Shown: positions 41,497-50,982, counted from the first letter of the stretch. The stretch is DNA of 54,189 nt from Candidatus Aminicenantes bacterium UBA2190 (GCA_002335385.1 DCVK01000062.1:1-54189); one strand, 5' to 3'. Translations and numbers: made by a program. The notes: generated by a model from the sequence alone, not told the origin.

Positions 41497-42672
41497 TCAA
41501 CTTTTTTTTCTTTTTAGCAGGAACCGCTCCCAGACCTTCAGCCAGGCGCAGGACTGGTAGATCGTCGAGTAGGAGCCGGCGATGACGCCGACCAGCATGG
41601 TGAAGGCGAAGGGGCGGATCACTTCGCCGCCGAAGAGGAACAGGGAGAGGACGGTGAGCAATACCGTCAGGGAGGTGAAGATGGAGCGGCTCAGGGTCTG
41701 GTTGATGCTCTTGTCCAGGATGGCCTCCAGGTTGTCCTTCCTCATGATCTTGAGGTTGTCGCGCAGACGGTCGAAAACGACGATGGTGTCGTTGATCGAG
41801 TACCCGGTGATGGTCAGCAGGGCCGCGACGACCTGCAGCGACATCTCGACGCGGAAGAACAGGATGAAGGCGAGGGCGATCAGCACGTCGTGGGCCAGGG
41901 TGAGGATGCCCGACAGCCCGAACAGGGGCTTGAAGCGGAAGCCGATGTAGATCAGCATGCCGATCAGGGCCCAGATGCAGGCCAGCAAGGCCTTGCGCCG
42001 CAGGTCCTTGCCCACCTGCGGGCCGACGAACTCCACGCTCAGGAAGGTGTACTTGCCCAGGAAAGCCTCGGAACGCAGCAGGGAGACGACGCGGTTCTTG
42101 ACGCCGGCCTTTTCCAGCGCGGAGAAATCAGCGATGATGCCGCTGCCGCTCTTGCGCAGGCCGAGGATCAGCCGGGCGCTCTCCCGGGCGTCCTCGTCTC
42201 CGAGGCCCTTGTCGCGAAGGTAACGGGCGATCTCGCCCTCGGCCGAGTTGTTCAGGTCGATCTTGCCCGCGGCGGCCGCAGCCCTCTCGCTCTCGCTCAT
42301 GATGCCGTTGCGGATCTCGCGGGCCACCAGTTCGTACTCCTCGATGTCCTCCAGCTGCTCGCCGCTTTGCAGGTTCAGCTTCTTCAGCGAGGCCATGGTC
42401 TTGATGAAGAACTTGTTCTCGCCGCCGATACGAGTGATCTGGGCGTCGCCCAGGTTGATCTTGGCCAGGGCGCCGCGCAGCTGGTCGATCTTGGTCGGCT
42501 CCTGGAAACTCACCTCGATGAGGGTGCCGCCGGAAAAGTCGATGCCCCAGTTGAAGCCGCGGGTCGCGAAGACGAACACCCCGGCCAGGATGATCAGTCC
42601 CGACAGGGCGAAGGCGGCAAAGCGCTTATTGATGAACTTGAACTTGGGTTCTTCCTTGAATAGCTTTAACAT
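41497..42672 (-). CDS. secF: Protein translocase subunit SecF with enlarged periplasmic domain
   Basis: 391 residues; SecF is usually near 300-320. It has the first helix and GIDFSGGTLIEVSF motif, and the C-terminal block of five helices with TITGYSINDTIVVFDRLRDN. Between them the periplasmic domain is enlarged by roughly 80-100 residues. These include an Ala-rich helical stretch (SESERAAAAAGKIDLNNSAEG) and a segment like a helix-hairpin (YLRDKGLGDEDARESARLIL). The frame is clean, so this is not an assembly error. It lies nine bases after secD. Confidence 0.92.
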   Translation of the reverse strand: MLKLFKEEPKFKFINKRFAAFALSGLIILAGVFVFATRGFNWGIDFSGGTLIEVSFQEPTKIDQLRGALAKINLGDAQITRIGGENKFFIKTMASLKKLNLQSGEQLEDIEEYELVAREIRNGIMSESERAAAAAGKIDLNNSAEGEIARYLRDKGLGDEDARESARLILGLRKSGSGIIADFSALEKAGVKNRVVSLLRSEAFLGKYTFLSVEFVGPQVGKDLRRKALLACIWALIGMLIYIGFRFKPLFGLSGILTLAHDVLIALAFILFFRVEMSLQVVAALLTITGYSINDTIVVFDRLRDNLKIMRKDNLEAILDKSINQTLSRSIFTSLTVLLTVLSLFLFGGEVIRPFAFTMLVGVIAGSYSTIYQSCAWLKVWERFLLKRKKS

Positions 42673-42681
42673 CTTCCACTC

Positions 42682-44229
42682 CTATATGCTGATCTGGGAA
42701 AGTTTCTTGCGCCGGCCGTAAGTCAGCTCGAAGATCACCCGCGACACGAAAATGGCGGTGAACATGCTGGCCGCGATGCCGATGATCAGGGTGACGGCGA
42801 AACCCTTGATGGGCCCGGTGCCGAACTGGAACAGGAAGACCGCCGAGATGACGGTGGTCAGGTTGGCGTCGAAGATGGTCCAGAAGGCCTTTTTGAAGCC
42901 GGCGTCGATGGCCGACTTTGGCGACTTGCCGGAGGCGAGCTCCTCGCGAATGCGTTCGAAGATCAGCACGTTGGCATCCACGGCCATGCCGATGGACAGG
43001 ATGATGCCGGCGATGCCCGGCAGGGAGAGCGTTGCCCGGAAATAGGCCATGATGCCCATCAGGATCAGCATGTTCAGCACCAGGGCCAGCACCGAGTTGA
43101 TGCCCGCGGCGCGGTAATAGACGAGCATGAAGAGGATGACCAGCAGCAGGCCGCCGAGGGCCGCGGTCAGCCCCTTGCGGATCGAGTCGGCGCCCAGCGA
43201 GGGGCCGATGGTCCGCTCCTCGATGTACTTCAGCGGCGCCGGCAGGGCGCCCGAGCGCAGCACCAGCACCAGGTCGTCCACCTCGTCGATGGTGAAGCGG
43301 CCCTTGATGATGCCGTCGGCGGATATGACGTCCTGGATGGTGGCCACGCTCTCGATGCGGTCGTCGAGGACGATGGAGAGCGGCTTGCCGATGTTGGCCG
43401 CGGTGAACCTCTCGAACTGGGTCGCTCCCTGGGAGTTGAAGGAGAAGCCGACGGCCGGGGCACCGTACTCGTCCTGGGCGCGGCGGGCGCCCTTGAGGTC
43501 CTTGCCGGGGACGACGGTGGCCGACTTCAGCACGTAGAAGCCCTTGTCCAGTCGCCGCGGGTTGGTGCGCACGATCTCCAGGTCGTCGGGCAGCTGGCCG
43601 TTGTACTCCTGGAGCGCCGCCTCCTCGGTCAGGTAGGGGCCGTTGACGACCAGGTGGAACTCCAGCATGGCCGTGCTCTTGATCAGGCCCTTGACGCGCT
43701 CGGGATTGTCGATGCCGGGCAGCTCGATCAGGATGCGGTCGCCGGCCAGCCCCTCCTTCTGGATGGTGGGTTCGGCGACGCCGAACTCGTCAACACGGTT
43801 GCGGATGGTCTCCAGGGCCTGGTCCACCGACTGCTCGCGCAGCTGCTGCTCGATGTTCGGGCGCAGCGCCAGCGAGATCAGGCTGCCGCCGACGGTGTAG
43901 GTCCAGTCGCGGAAGTCGTCGTCGAGGATGTCCTTGATCTTGCGTTCGTCCTCGAGCGGCACCCCGGTGATCTCGATCCTGTTGAAGCCTTTGCGGCTGA
44001 TCCGCTCATAAGGGATGCTGCCGTCCTTGAACAGGCCGCGCAGCTGGGTGGCGCTCATGTCGGTCTGGATGGCCAGGGCCTCGTCGGTGACGACCTCCAT
44101 GACCAGGTGCATGCCGCCTTTCAGGTCGAGTCCCAGGTTGATCTTGTCCTTGGGAGGGTATAGCAGAAAGATCGAAAGGACGATCACGGCGATGATCAGC
44201 CCTATTTTCCAAGTCAGCGACTTGTCCAT
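42682..44229 (-). CDS. secD: Protein translocase subunit SecD
   Basis: 515 residues. LGLDLKGGMHLVMEV near the N-terminus and IRNRVDEFGVAEPTIQ in the P1 domain are diagnostic. AALGGLLLVILFMLVYY and GIILSIGMAVDANVLIFERIREEL mark the membrane block. With SecF and YajC it pulls exported proteins through the Sec channel using the proton gradient. Same operon as yajC (82 bases upstream) and secF. Confidence 0.96.
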   Translation of the reverse strand: MDKSLTWKIGLIIAVIVLSIFLLYPPKDKINLGLDLKGGMHLVMEVVTDEALAIQTDMSATQLRGLFKDGSIPYERISRKGFNRIEITGVPLEDERKIKDILDDDFRDWTYTVGGSLISLALRPNIEQQLREQSVDQALETIRNRVDEFGVAEPTIQKEGLAGDRILIELPGIDNPERVKGLIKSTAMLEFHLVVNGPYLTEEAALQEYNGQLPDDLEIVRTNPRRLDKGFYVLKSATVVPGKDLKGARRAQDEYGAPAVGFSFNSQGATQFERFTAANIGKPLSIVLDDRIESVATIQDVISADGIIKGRFTIDEVDDLVLVLRSGALPAPLKYIEERTIGPSLGADSIRKGLTAALGGLLLVILFMLVYYRAAGINSVLALVLNMLILMGIMAYFRATLSLPGIAGIILSIGMAVDANVLIFERIREELASGKSPKSAIDAGFKKAFWTIFDANLTTVISAVFLFQFGTGPIKGFAVTLIIGIAASMFTAIFVSRVIFELTYGRRKKLSQISI

Positions 44230-44310
44230 TGTGTTCCTCCTTGGTTACTGCGGGTTTGCCTCGCGGGAAGGTTCGACGCCTCTGCTGCCGCGAGCGACCG
44301 GCCGGAAAAA

Positions 44311-44625
44311 CTACCTGGCCTTGGGGGTCTCGTCAACGACCGTGGAGATGGAGCCCTTGGCCACCTGGATGCGGGTGCTGCCATCCACCTGGATCTCGAA
44401 GCGATCGTCCATGACGCGGTTGACCGTGCCGTATATGCCGCCGGCGGTGATGACGCGCTCCCCGCCCTTGAGCGAGGAGATCAGGTTCTGGTGCTGCTTC
44501 TGCTTCTTGCGGGCCGGCAGGATGATCAGCAGGTAAAAAATGACGAAAATGACGACAAAGGGGATCATTGAAACCAGCATGTTGGGCTGGCCAGCGCCGC
44601 CCGCGGTTTGTCCGAAGAGATGCAT
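44311..44625 (-). CDS. yajC: Sec translocon accessory protein YajC
   Basis: 104 residues: one membrane helix (MIPFVVIFVIFYLLIILPA) and the RKKQKQHQNLISSLKGGERVITAGGIYGTV segment typical of YajC. Start at ATG 44625 after AAAAAGGAG; the open frame runs 24 codons upstream into tgt without support. The order tgt-yajC-secD-secF is widely conserved. Confidence 0.95.
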   Translation of the reverse strand: MHLFGQTAGGAGQPNMLVSMIPFVVIFVIFYLLIILPARKKQKQHQNLISSLKGGERVITAGGIYGTVNRVMDDRFEIQVDGSTRIQVAKGSISTVVDETPKAR

Positions 44626-44626
44626 C

Positions 44627-45742
44627 TTATTCTCCTTTTTGATAAAGAGCCAGGAAACTCTCCTTGAATTCAACGAATCGCCTGGAGCGGATAGCATACC
44701 TTATTTGCGCCATAAAATCAAGGTAGAAATGGATATTATGGATGGTGTTGAGGATGGAGGAGAGGATCTCGCGCGAGATGAACAGGTGCCGCAGGTAGGC
44801 CCGGGAGAAATTCCGGCAGGTGTAGCAGCCGCAGGCCTCGTCCAGGGGGCGGGGATCCGCCTTGTACTTCTCGTTCTTGATGCGCACCTTGCCGCGCGAG
44901 GCGAACAGGGTGCCGTTGCGCGCGTTGCGCGAAGGCATGACGCAGTCGAACATGTCCATGCCGTTCTCCACGGCGAAGAGAATGTCCTCCGGGGTCCCGG
45001 AGCCCATCAGGTAGCGGGGCTTGCCGCCGGGGAGCGCGGGGGCCAGCGCCCGCAGCACCCTCTGGAACTCGGCCGGGGTCTCGCCGACGCTCAGGCCGCC
45101 GACGGCATAGCCCTCGAAATCCATGGCCGCCAGCTCATGCAGGGATCGTTGGCGCAGGTCCTCGTGCAACCCACCCTGCACGATGGCGAACTGGGAGTTC
45201 GCCCGGTTGGACTTGACGAAGCGCGCGCGCGCGCGGGCGGCCCAGGCACTGGTGAGGCGCAGCGCCTTTTCGTCCTGGATGCGGCTCGCCGGGTGCGGGG
45301 CGAAGTGGTCGAGCGCCATCTGGATGTCGGAATCCAGGACATTCTGTATGTCGACGACGTCCTCGGGGCTGAGGGCGAACGAGGAGCCGTCCAGGTGCGA
45401 CTTGAAGCGCACACCCTCCTCCCCCACCCGGGCGTTGCCCCGCAGGGAGAAGATCTGAAAGCCGCCGCTGTCGGTCAGGATGGGTTTGTCCCAGGCCATG
45501 AAGCGGTGCAGCGACCCGAACTTGCCGATGATCCCGGTACCGGGGCGCAGGAACAGGTGGTAGGTATTGGCCAGGATCACCTGGGCCCCGGCCTCCTCCA
45601 GTTGTCTAGGTGTCAGCGCCTTGACCGTACCGGCCGTGCCCACGGGCATGAAGGCCGGCGTGTCGAAGGCGCCGTTCTTGGTCGCTACCCGGCCGGCACG
45701 GGCCCGGCAGCGGCTTTCCTGGGCGGTTGTCTCCCATTTCAT
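44627..45742 (-). CDS. tgt: Queuine/preQ1 tRNA-guanine transglycosylase
   Basis: Swaps guanine-34 of GUN-anticodon tRNAs for preQ1. 371 residues. TDSGGFQIFSL holds the active-site Asp, FDCVMPSRNARNG the catalytic Asp, and CGCYTCRNFSRAYLRHLF the zinc-binding CxCxxC with a later His. First gene of the tgt-yajC-secDF unit; its stop is one base before the yajC start. Confidence 0.96.
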   Translation of the reverse strand: MKWETTAQESRCRARAGRVATKNGAFDTPAFMPVGTAGTVKALTPRQLEEAGAQVILANTYHLFLRPGTGIIGKFGSLHRFMAWDKPILTDSGGFQIFSLRGNARVGEEGVRFKSHLDGSSFALSPEDVVDIQNVLDSDIQMALDHFAPHPASRIQDEKALRLTSAWAARARARFVKSNRANSQFAIVQGGLHEDLRQRSLHELAAMDFEGYAVGGLSVGETPAEFQRVLRALAPALPGGKPRYLMGSGTPEDILFAVENGMDMFDCVMPSRNARNGTLFASRGKVRIKNEKYKADPRPLDEACGCYTCRNFSRAYLRHLFISREILSSILNTIHNIHFYLDFMAQIRYAIRSRRFVEFKESFLALYQKGE

Positions 45743-45756
45743 TTTTTGCTGTTTAC

Positions 45757-45834
45757 CTTCGAACGTCGAACATCGAACCTACTTGAGCGCTCGGCTCATT
45801 TCTTCTTTGGTACTCGTCACCAGTCACTCGTCAG
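45757..45834. repeat. GAACGTCGAAC repeat and ACTCGTCAC repeat
   Basis: TTCGAACGTCGAACATCGAACC (45758-45779) is related to the inverted repeat at 10435-10545. It is followed by ACTCGTCACCAGTCACTCGTCA (45811-45832), another short degenerate tandem repeat. No gene or clear promoter is visible in this 152-base gap between the TPR gene and tgt. Confidence 0.55.
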
Positions 45835-45894
45835 CCCGCCAGGAAACTTCATGTTCGCGTGAAATGTCATATCCTTTACGGCTGCTGCCGGCCT

Positions 45895-46914
45895 TCATTT
45901 CTTTTTATCCTGCGGCGACATCTTCTGCAGCTCGGCCAGGAACGCCTCGTAATTCTGACGTTGCGGCGACTGGGGGAAGACGGTGATCAGCTTCTGGTAG
46001 GCCTGGACGGCCTTTTCGTACTGCTTGCGATAGACGTGGCAGTTGCCCAGCATGACATGGGCGTCCTCGCTGGGGATGCCGGCGGCGATGGCCTGCTCGA
46101 GGTACGGGATGATATCCGCGGCCTCCGCGGCCATGTTGGCGACCTCACCCTTGGCCAGCCGCGCCTCCAGGAGGCGGAAAAGGTTGGCGCCGATGAAATA
46201 ATTGGCGTGGGAGAAAAATTCCGGCTGGGTCTCGCTGCCGGCGTACAGGCCGAGATAGGTGCGGAAATTCTCGCTGGAGGACTCGTAATTGCCCTGGATG
46301 TGGCCCATCATGCCAAGGAAATAGGTGGCATTGGCGTACAGGTCCCGGTTGGCATCCTTCAGCCCTTCGACCGCCTGGCATTTGGCGAAATAGTCATCGG
46401 CCTTTTCGTACTGCTTGAGGTTGAAATAATTGAAGCCCAGCAGGTAACAGGCCGAGGCTCGCAGCCCCACGTTCTCCGCCGGCGGCACCGCCAGCCCATT
46501 CAGCTTGAGCAGGTGCTCGTTGGACTTGTCAAGCGCCTGCTCGCTGCTGGCTTTCTTGCCGGCCTCCAGGAGCGCCTGGCGCAGGGCCAGCAGCGCGTTC
46601 TGGTAGTCGGGCTGCAGACGCAGGGCGACTTCGAAGTTGGAAATGGCCTCCGCGGTCAGGCCCTTGTCGAAAAAAAGGACGCCGAGATTGTGGCGCACCA
46701 TGGCGTTCTCCGGTTCCAGTGTACTAACTTCCTGCAGCAGTTCGATGGCCCTGTCAGGCTGCTCGTCCTGGATGGCCTTTAAGGCCTTGGCCATCAGCTT
46801 CCCGGCCTTCTTGGACATCTTCAGCTGGGCGGTTTCGGAATCCGCCGGGGCGGCGCACACGGCGAAGGCGAGCGCCAGCAGCAGGAACGCGGCGACGGCA
46901 AACTGTCTTTTCAT
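45895..46914 (-). CDS. Secreted TPR-repeat protein
   Basis: 339 residues. Signal peptide (MKRQFAVAAFLLLALAFAVCA) and at least four tetratricopeptide-like units (e.g. AIELLQEVSTLEPENAMVRHNLGVLFF; AISNFEVALRLQPDYQNALLALRQALL; AVQAYQKLITVFPQSPQRQNYEAFLAEL). Probably a periplasmic scaffold. GGAGG lies eight bases before ATG 46914. It follows the UXS gene by 57 bases on the same strand. Specific partner unknown. Confidence 0.82.
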   Translation of the reverse strand: MKRQFAVAAFLLLALAFAVCAAPADSETAQLKMSKKAGKLMAKALKAIQDEQPDRAIELLQEVSTLEPENAMVRHNLGVLFFDKGLTAEAISNFEVALRLQPDYQNALLALRQALLEAGKKASSEQALDKSNEHLLKLNGLAVPPAENVGLRASACYLLGFNYFNLKQYEKADDYFAKCQAVEGLKDANRDLYANATYFLGMMGHIQGNYESSSENFRTYLGLYAGSETQPEFFSHANYFIGANLFRLLEARLAKGEVANMAAEAADIIPYLEQAIAAGIPSEDAHVMLGNCHVYRKQYEKAVQAYQKLITVFPQSPQRQNYEAFLAELQKMSPQDKKK

Positions 46915-46971
46915 GATCGTGACCTCCATGGGTGTATTGGGCGGCCAGCGCCGGCGGGCCGGTTCCAGCCG

Positions 46972-47904
46972 CTACGCCTTCAACTCATTTTTAAAGTAGG
47001 CGATGGTCTCGCGCAGGCCGTCCTGCAGCGGGACCTTGATCTCCCATCCCAGCTTTTCCCGGGCCAGGGTGATGTCGGGACGGCGCCGGGTCGGGTCGTC
47101 GACGGGAAGCTCGCAAAAAACCAGTTTGGAGCGCGAGGAGGTCAGGCGCAGGATCAGCTCAGCCAGCTCCAGCATGGTGACCTCCTCGGGGTTGCCCAGG
47201 TTGAACGGCCCGTTGATCCCCTCCTGCTCCATCATGCGCACCGTGCCCTCGATCATGTCGGAGACATAGCAGAACGAGCGGGTCTGCTCGCCGCGGCCGA
47301 AGATGGTGAGCGGCTGGTGGCGCAGCGCCTGCACGATGAAATTGCTGACCACGCGTCCGTCGTTGAGGGCCATGCGCGGACCGTAGGTGTTGAAAATGCG
47401 CGCGATGCGGATATCGACCCCGTTCTGGGCGTGGTAGTTGACCAGTAGCGACTCGGCCACCCGCTTGCCTTCGTCGTAGCAGGAGCGCGGACCGATGGGA
47501 TTCACCCGTCCCCAGTATGACTCCTTCTGCGGGTGCTGCTCGGGGTCGCCATACACCTCCGATGTCGATGCCTGCAGGATGCGCGCCTTGACCCTCTTGG
47601 CCAGACCGAGCATGTTGATGGTCCCCAGCACCGAGGTCTTGATGGTCTTGACCGGGTTGGCCTGGTAATGGACCGGAGAGGCCGGGCAGGCGAAGTGATA
47701 GATGCGGTCGGCCTCGAGCAGGATGGGGTTGATGACGTCATGGCGGATGAGCTCGAAGCGGTCATCGGCCAGCAGGTGGCGGATGTTGCCTTTGCTGCCG
47801 GTGAAGAAATTGTCCAGGCCGATCACCTCGTGCCCCCTGGCCAGCAGGGCGTCGCAGAGGTGGGAGCCCAGGAAGCCGGCCGCCCCGGTCACCAGGTCGA
47901 TCAT
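46972..47904 (-). CDS. uxs: UDP-glucuronate decarboxylase/UDP-xylose synthase-type epimerase
   Basis: 310-residue extended short-chain dehydrogenase. The Rossmann motif is TGAAGFLGSHLCDALL. The UXS-like FACPASPVHYQANPVKTI, STSEVYGDPEQHPQ, the SCYDEGKR catalytic Tyr-Lys pair and the RIARIFNTYGPRM segment favour UDP-xylose formation over other epimerases. It supplies pentose for exopolysaccharide or lipid glycans. GAGGAGG precedes ATG 47904; the frame opens 44 codons earlier without support. Confidence 0.9.
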   Translation of the reverse strand: MIDLVTGAAGFLGSHLCDALLARGHEVIGLDNFFTGSKGNIRHLLADDRFELIRHDVINPILLEADRIYHFACPASPVHYQANPVKTIKTSVLGTINMLGLAKRVKARILQASTSEVYGDPEQHPQKESYWGRVNPIGPRSCYDEGKRVAESLLVNYHAQNGVDIRIARIFNTYGPRMALNDGRVVSNFIVQALRHQPLTIFGRGEQTRSFCYVSDMIEGTVRMMEQEGINGPFNLGNPEEVTMLELAELILRLTSSRSKLVFCELPVDDPTRRRPDITLAREKLGWEIKVPLQDGLRETIAYFKNELKA

Positions 47905-47935
47905 GTCAGCCCTCCTCGAACCGTATCGCACGGCC

Positions 47936-47964
47936 ATTTTATCCCAAAACACCCCCCCTGGCAA
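47936..47964 (-). promoter_or_regulatory. Promoter for the UXS/TPR transcript
   Basis: Minus strand TTGCCA (47959-47964), 17-base spacer, TAAAAT (47936-47941). The leader of ~25 bases ends in GAGGAGG. Confidence 0.6.
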
Positions 47965-47992
47965 GCAGGCGGCGGCAGGAACGGGGCAGCCG

Positions 47993-48021
47993 TTGACTTG
48001 ACGCCCGAGATGCAATATAAT
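47993..48021 (+). promoter_or_regulatory. Promoter for feoAB (leaderless)
   Basis: TTGACT (47993-47998), 17-base spacer, TATAAT (48016-48021): 11/12 match. The ATG is five bases after the -10 box. No Shine-Dalgarno sequence and no obvious Fur box. Confidence 0.7.
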
Positions 48022-48026
48022 GTTCA

Positions 48027-48272
48027 ATGAATTCATCGCCGCTCAACCTCGTTCCCTGCCATCTCCCGCACCGTATCGTCGAGATCAAGGCCGGAACGGA
48101 AGCCAAAAGAAAATTCCTGGCCATGGGCCTGCACGTGGGCGATGCGATCGTCAAGCTGAACCGCTCCAGCTGGAGCCCGGTGCTGATCCGCAACCTCACC
48201 ACCCGCTCCAGCAAGATCGCCATCGGCCAGGGGCTGGCCCGGAAGATCCTGGTCGTCGATGCCCGTGCATAA
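48027..48272 (+). CDS. feoA: Ferrous iron transport protein A
   Basis: 81-residue SH3-like protein that assists FeoB. VEIKAGTEAKRKFLAMGLHVGDAI matches the FeoA core. The ATG directly follows the -10 region, so a leaderless message is predicted. Its end overlaps feoB by 14 bases. Confidence 0.92.
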   Translation: MNSSPLNLVPCHLPHRIVEIKAGTEAKRKFLAMGLHVGDAIVKLNRSSWSPVLIRNLTTRSSKIAIGQGLARKILVVDARA

Positions 48273-50181
48273 GATCGTCCTCGTCGGCCAGCCCAACGCC
48301 GGCAAGAGCACCCTGTTCAACGTCCTTTCCGACGTCAAGTCGGCCTCCGGCAATTTCGCCGGCACCAGCGTGCGCCTCACCCAGACCACCGTGCGGCTGG
48401 ACGGGCAGGTCTTCCAGCTGCTGGACCTGCCGGGTTCCTATTCGCTGAACGCCGCCGACGACGCCGAACGCATCACTCGCGACCACCTGCTGAACGCGCC
48501 GGTCGACCTGGTCGTGAACGTGGTCGACTCCACCCAGCTGGCCCGCAGTCTGGAGCTGACCTGCGAACTGCTGGAGCTTGGGCTGCCCATGGCCATCGCC
48601 CTGAACATGCAGGACGAGGCCGAGAAGCGCGGCTTGCGCATCGACCATGAAAAACTGGAGCAAGAGCTGGGAGTGCCCGTCGTTCCCACCTCCGCCCTGC
48701 TCGGCAAGGGAGTGCGGCAGCTCATGGAACGCTCCCTGCGCCTGCTGGCCGCGCCGTCGCCGCCGCGGCCTGCCCCGCCCTACACCGCCCACATCGAGGC
48801 GCAAGTGCAGGGGTTGTCCGCCGCCCTGCCGCAGCCGGACGCCGGGCGCAACGGCAGCCGCCGCTTCTACGCCATCAAGGCCATCGAGAACCCGGACATG
48901 GTCCCGGACGAGTGGCGCCGGCCCCTGGAAAAGAGCATCGCGGCCGCCTGCGCGCAGATCCGCGAGATCCACCAGCTGGAATGCTTCGAGACGATCTCCT
49001 GCGAGCGCCACCACCTGGCCATGAAGCTGAGCGAGGCGACCAGCGAATTCGTCCCGCGCAAGACGATCCACCTGCACGACCGCATGGACCGCTTCCTGCT
49101 CCACCCGCTGCTGGGCCGTTTTTTCCTGCTCGCCTATTTCCTGGCCTTCTTCACCGTCATCTATGTGGCCGGCGGCTTTTTCTCGAGCCGGATCGAGCCG
49201 CTGCTGGGCCGGGTACGGGAGCTTCTTATCCCCCTGCAGCAGGTGTCGCAGCCTCTCTGGCTGACGGTGGACGGCATTTATCAGGGATTGGCCGGGGCGC
49301 TGGGGATCGTCCTGCCCTATTTCCTGCCGCTCATCCTCCTTCATTCGATCTTCGAGGACTCGGGCTACCTTTCGCGCGTCGCCTTCCTGCTCGACGGCCT
49401 CCTGCACCGCATCGGGCTGCACGGCAAATCGGTGGCCGCTTTCATCCTCGGCTTCGGCTGCACCGCGCCGGCCATCTACGCCACGCGCATCCTGGAAAAC
49501 AAGCGCGACCGCACACTGAGCGCCCTGCTGCTGCCCTTCATCCCCTGCTCGGCGCGCAACGCCATCATCTTCGCCATGAGCGCCGCGCTGGCCGGACCGT
49601 TGTGGGCCGTGGCGATCTACGCTTTCGTGCTGCTGGTGATCGGGGTCACCGGCAGGCTCATCTCGCTGTTCATGCCCAAGCCCGGCGGCTTGATCATGGA
49701 GATCCCCGACTTGAAGACCCCGTCCCTGCACAACGCCCTTGCCGCCAGCGGCCGGCAGCTGAAGGAATTCGCGTTCACCGTCGTGCCTTGGCTGCTGCTG
49801 GGCAGCGCCGCCATGTCCTGGCTGGGGCGCCTTGACGTCAGCGGCGCCATCGACGCCCTGTTCTCGCCCCTGGTCAACGGCCTGCTGGGGCTGCCCCCGG
49901 CGCTGGGCACGACGCTGGTCTTCGGCTTCTTCCGCAAGGAGCTGATCGTGGTCATGGCCCAGCAGGCCCTGGGTGCCGCCTCGCTGGCGCTGCTGCCGCT
50001 GACGGCGGGACAGGCCGTGGTCTTCCTGGTCTTCGTGACCCTCTATTTCCCCTGCTTCAGCACGTTCGTGGTCATGGGCCGGGAGTTCGGCTGGAGGACC
50101 GCCGGCGCCTCGGCCGCGCTGAGCCTGGTCGTGGCCACGCTGGCGGCCTGGCTGTTCAAGGCCGCCATCCTCCTTTTTTAG
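48259..50181 (+). CDS. feoB: Ferrous iron transporter FeoB
   Basis: 640 residues. The N-terminal G domain has G1 GQPNAGKST, G3 DLPGSYSL and G4 NMQD; a helical domain follows, then about eight membrane helices with the two Gate motifs. These include FGCTAPAIYATRILENKRDRT and PFIPCSARNAI in the first, and FGFFRKELIVVM in the second. It imports Fe(II) across the inner membrane. No feoC follows. Co-expressed with feoA. Confidence 0.97.
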   Translation: MPVHKIVLVGQPNAGKSTLFNVLSDVKSASGNFAGTSVRLTQTTVRLDGQVFQLLDLPGSYSLNAADDAERITRDHLLNAPVDLVVNVVDSTQLARSLELTCELLELGLPMAIALNMQDEAEKRGLRIDHEKLEQELGVPVVPTSALLGKGVRQLMERSLRLLAAPSPPRPAPPYTAHIEAQVQGLSAALPQPDAGRNGSRRFYAIKAIENPDMVPDEWRRPLEKSIAAACAQIREIHQLECFETISCERHHLAMKLSEATSEFVPRKTIHLHDRMDRFLLHPLLGRFFLLAYFLAFFTVIYVAGGFFSSRIEPLLGRVRELLIPLQQVSQPLWLTVDGIYQGLAGALGIVLPYFLPLILLHSIFEDSGYLSRVAFLLDGLLHRIGLHGKSVAAFILGFGCTAPAIYATRILENKRDRTLSALLLPFIPCSARNAIIFAMSAALAGPLWAVAIYAFVLLVIGVTGRLISLFMPKPGGLIMEIPDLKTPSLHNALAASGRQLKEFAFTVVPWLLLGSAAMSWLGRLDVSGAIDALFSPLVNGLLGLPPALGTTLVFGFFRKELIVVMAQQALGAASLALLPLTAGQAVVFLVFVTLYFPCFSTFVVMGREFGWRTAGASAALSLVVATLAAWLFKAAILLF

Positions 50182-50249
50182 AAATCGACTCAGGCCGGCG
50201 GATCAGCCTGCGGAAGCAGGAACAAAATGATTTTTATCCCGCTCCGCGG

Positions 50250-50279
50250 TTGACTTCCTTTTCCCTCGTCGGGTACAAT
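50250..50279 (+). promoter_or_regulatory. Promoter for the LysE-family gene (leaderless)
   Basis: TTGACT (50250-50255), 18-base spacer, TACAAT (50274-50279). It overlaps an upstream ATG (50278) in the same frame, leaving ATG 50287 seven bases after the -10 box as the likely start. Confidence 0.6.
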
Positions 50280-50286
50280 GGCCGAA

Positions 50287-50982
50287 ATGTGGCTGACCTA
50301 CCTGCTTTTTTATGTAGGATGCTTTTTCATCAGCTTTTTCCTCTGCATCCCCATCGGCCCGGTCAATCTGCAGGTGTTCCAGCGCGCCGTCAAGAAGGAG
50401 TTCGCCCAGGCTTTCAGCCTGGCCTGCGGGGCCGCCCTCGGCGACTCGGTCTGGGCCCTGGCCGCCTTTTTCGGCATCACCCCCTTCCTGAAGAACGGCT
50501 ACAACCTGAGCCTCGAAGGCATCTTCCTTCTGGTCACCGCCGTCATCACGTTCGCCCTGGGACTGCTCGCGCTCAAGGACGCGCGCTTCCTCGAGCGCAT
50601 CGAGGAGATGGAGAAGAAGGAGGAGGCCTTCGCCGCCAAGCTCCAGAGAAAGCGCTGGGCCTTTCTCCAGGGGCTGCTGATGGTGCTGGTCAATCCCCTG
50701 GGCATCGCCTCGTGGATGATCGCCCTCTCCTTTCTGAAGAAACTCCGCATCTATATTCCCCTGACCCTGAACTATGAGCTGCTGTTCATGGTGGTCGTCC
50801 TGCTCGGCGCCTTCTCCTATTTCACCCTGATCATCCTCATCACCCACCGCGTGAAGGCCCTCTGCCTGCCGCACAACACGCGCAAGGTCATCCGCATACT
50901 GGGCTACGTTCTGATCGGCTTCAGCATCTATTTCCTGTATTTCGCGCTCAAGGCGTTGTTCTTCGCCCCCGGGCCGCACTAG
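50287..50982 (+). CDS. LysE/RhtB family exporter
   Basis: 231 residues with about six membrane helices. The N-terminal CIPIGPVNLQVFQRAVKKEF carries the family PxGP motif; a charged cytoplasmic loop (ERIEEMEKKEEAFAAKLQRKR) lies in the middle; LMVLVNPLGIASWMIALS contains the second family motif. Probably exports an amino acid or related small molecule. The start is chosen from the promoter position. Confidence 0.82.
   Translation: MWLTYLLFYVGCFFISFFLCIPIGPVNLQVFQRAVKKEFAQAFSLACGAALGDSVWALAAFFGITPFLKNGYNLSLEGIFLLVTAVITFALGLLALKDARFLERIEEMEKKEEAFAAKLQRKRWAFLQGLLMVLVNPLGIASWMIALSFLKKLRIYIPLTLNYELLFMVVVLLGAFSYFTLIILITHRVKALCLPHNTRKVIRILGYVLIGFSIYFLYFALKALFFAPGPH

Noticed and set aside
41497..42672. 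Frameshift or insertion error in secF
   Set aside because: Frame is continuous, codon use is even through the insert and the C-terminal block is complete.
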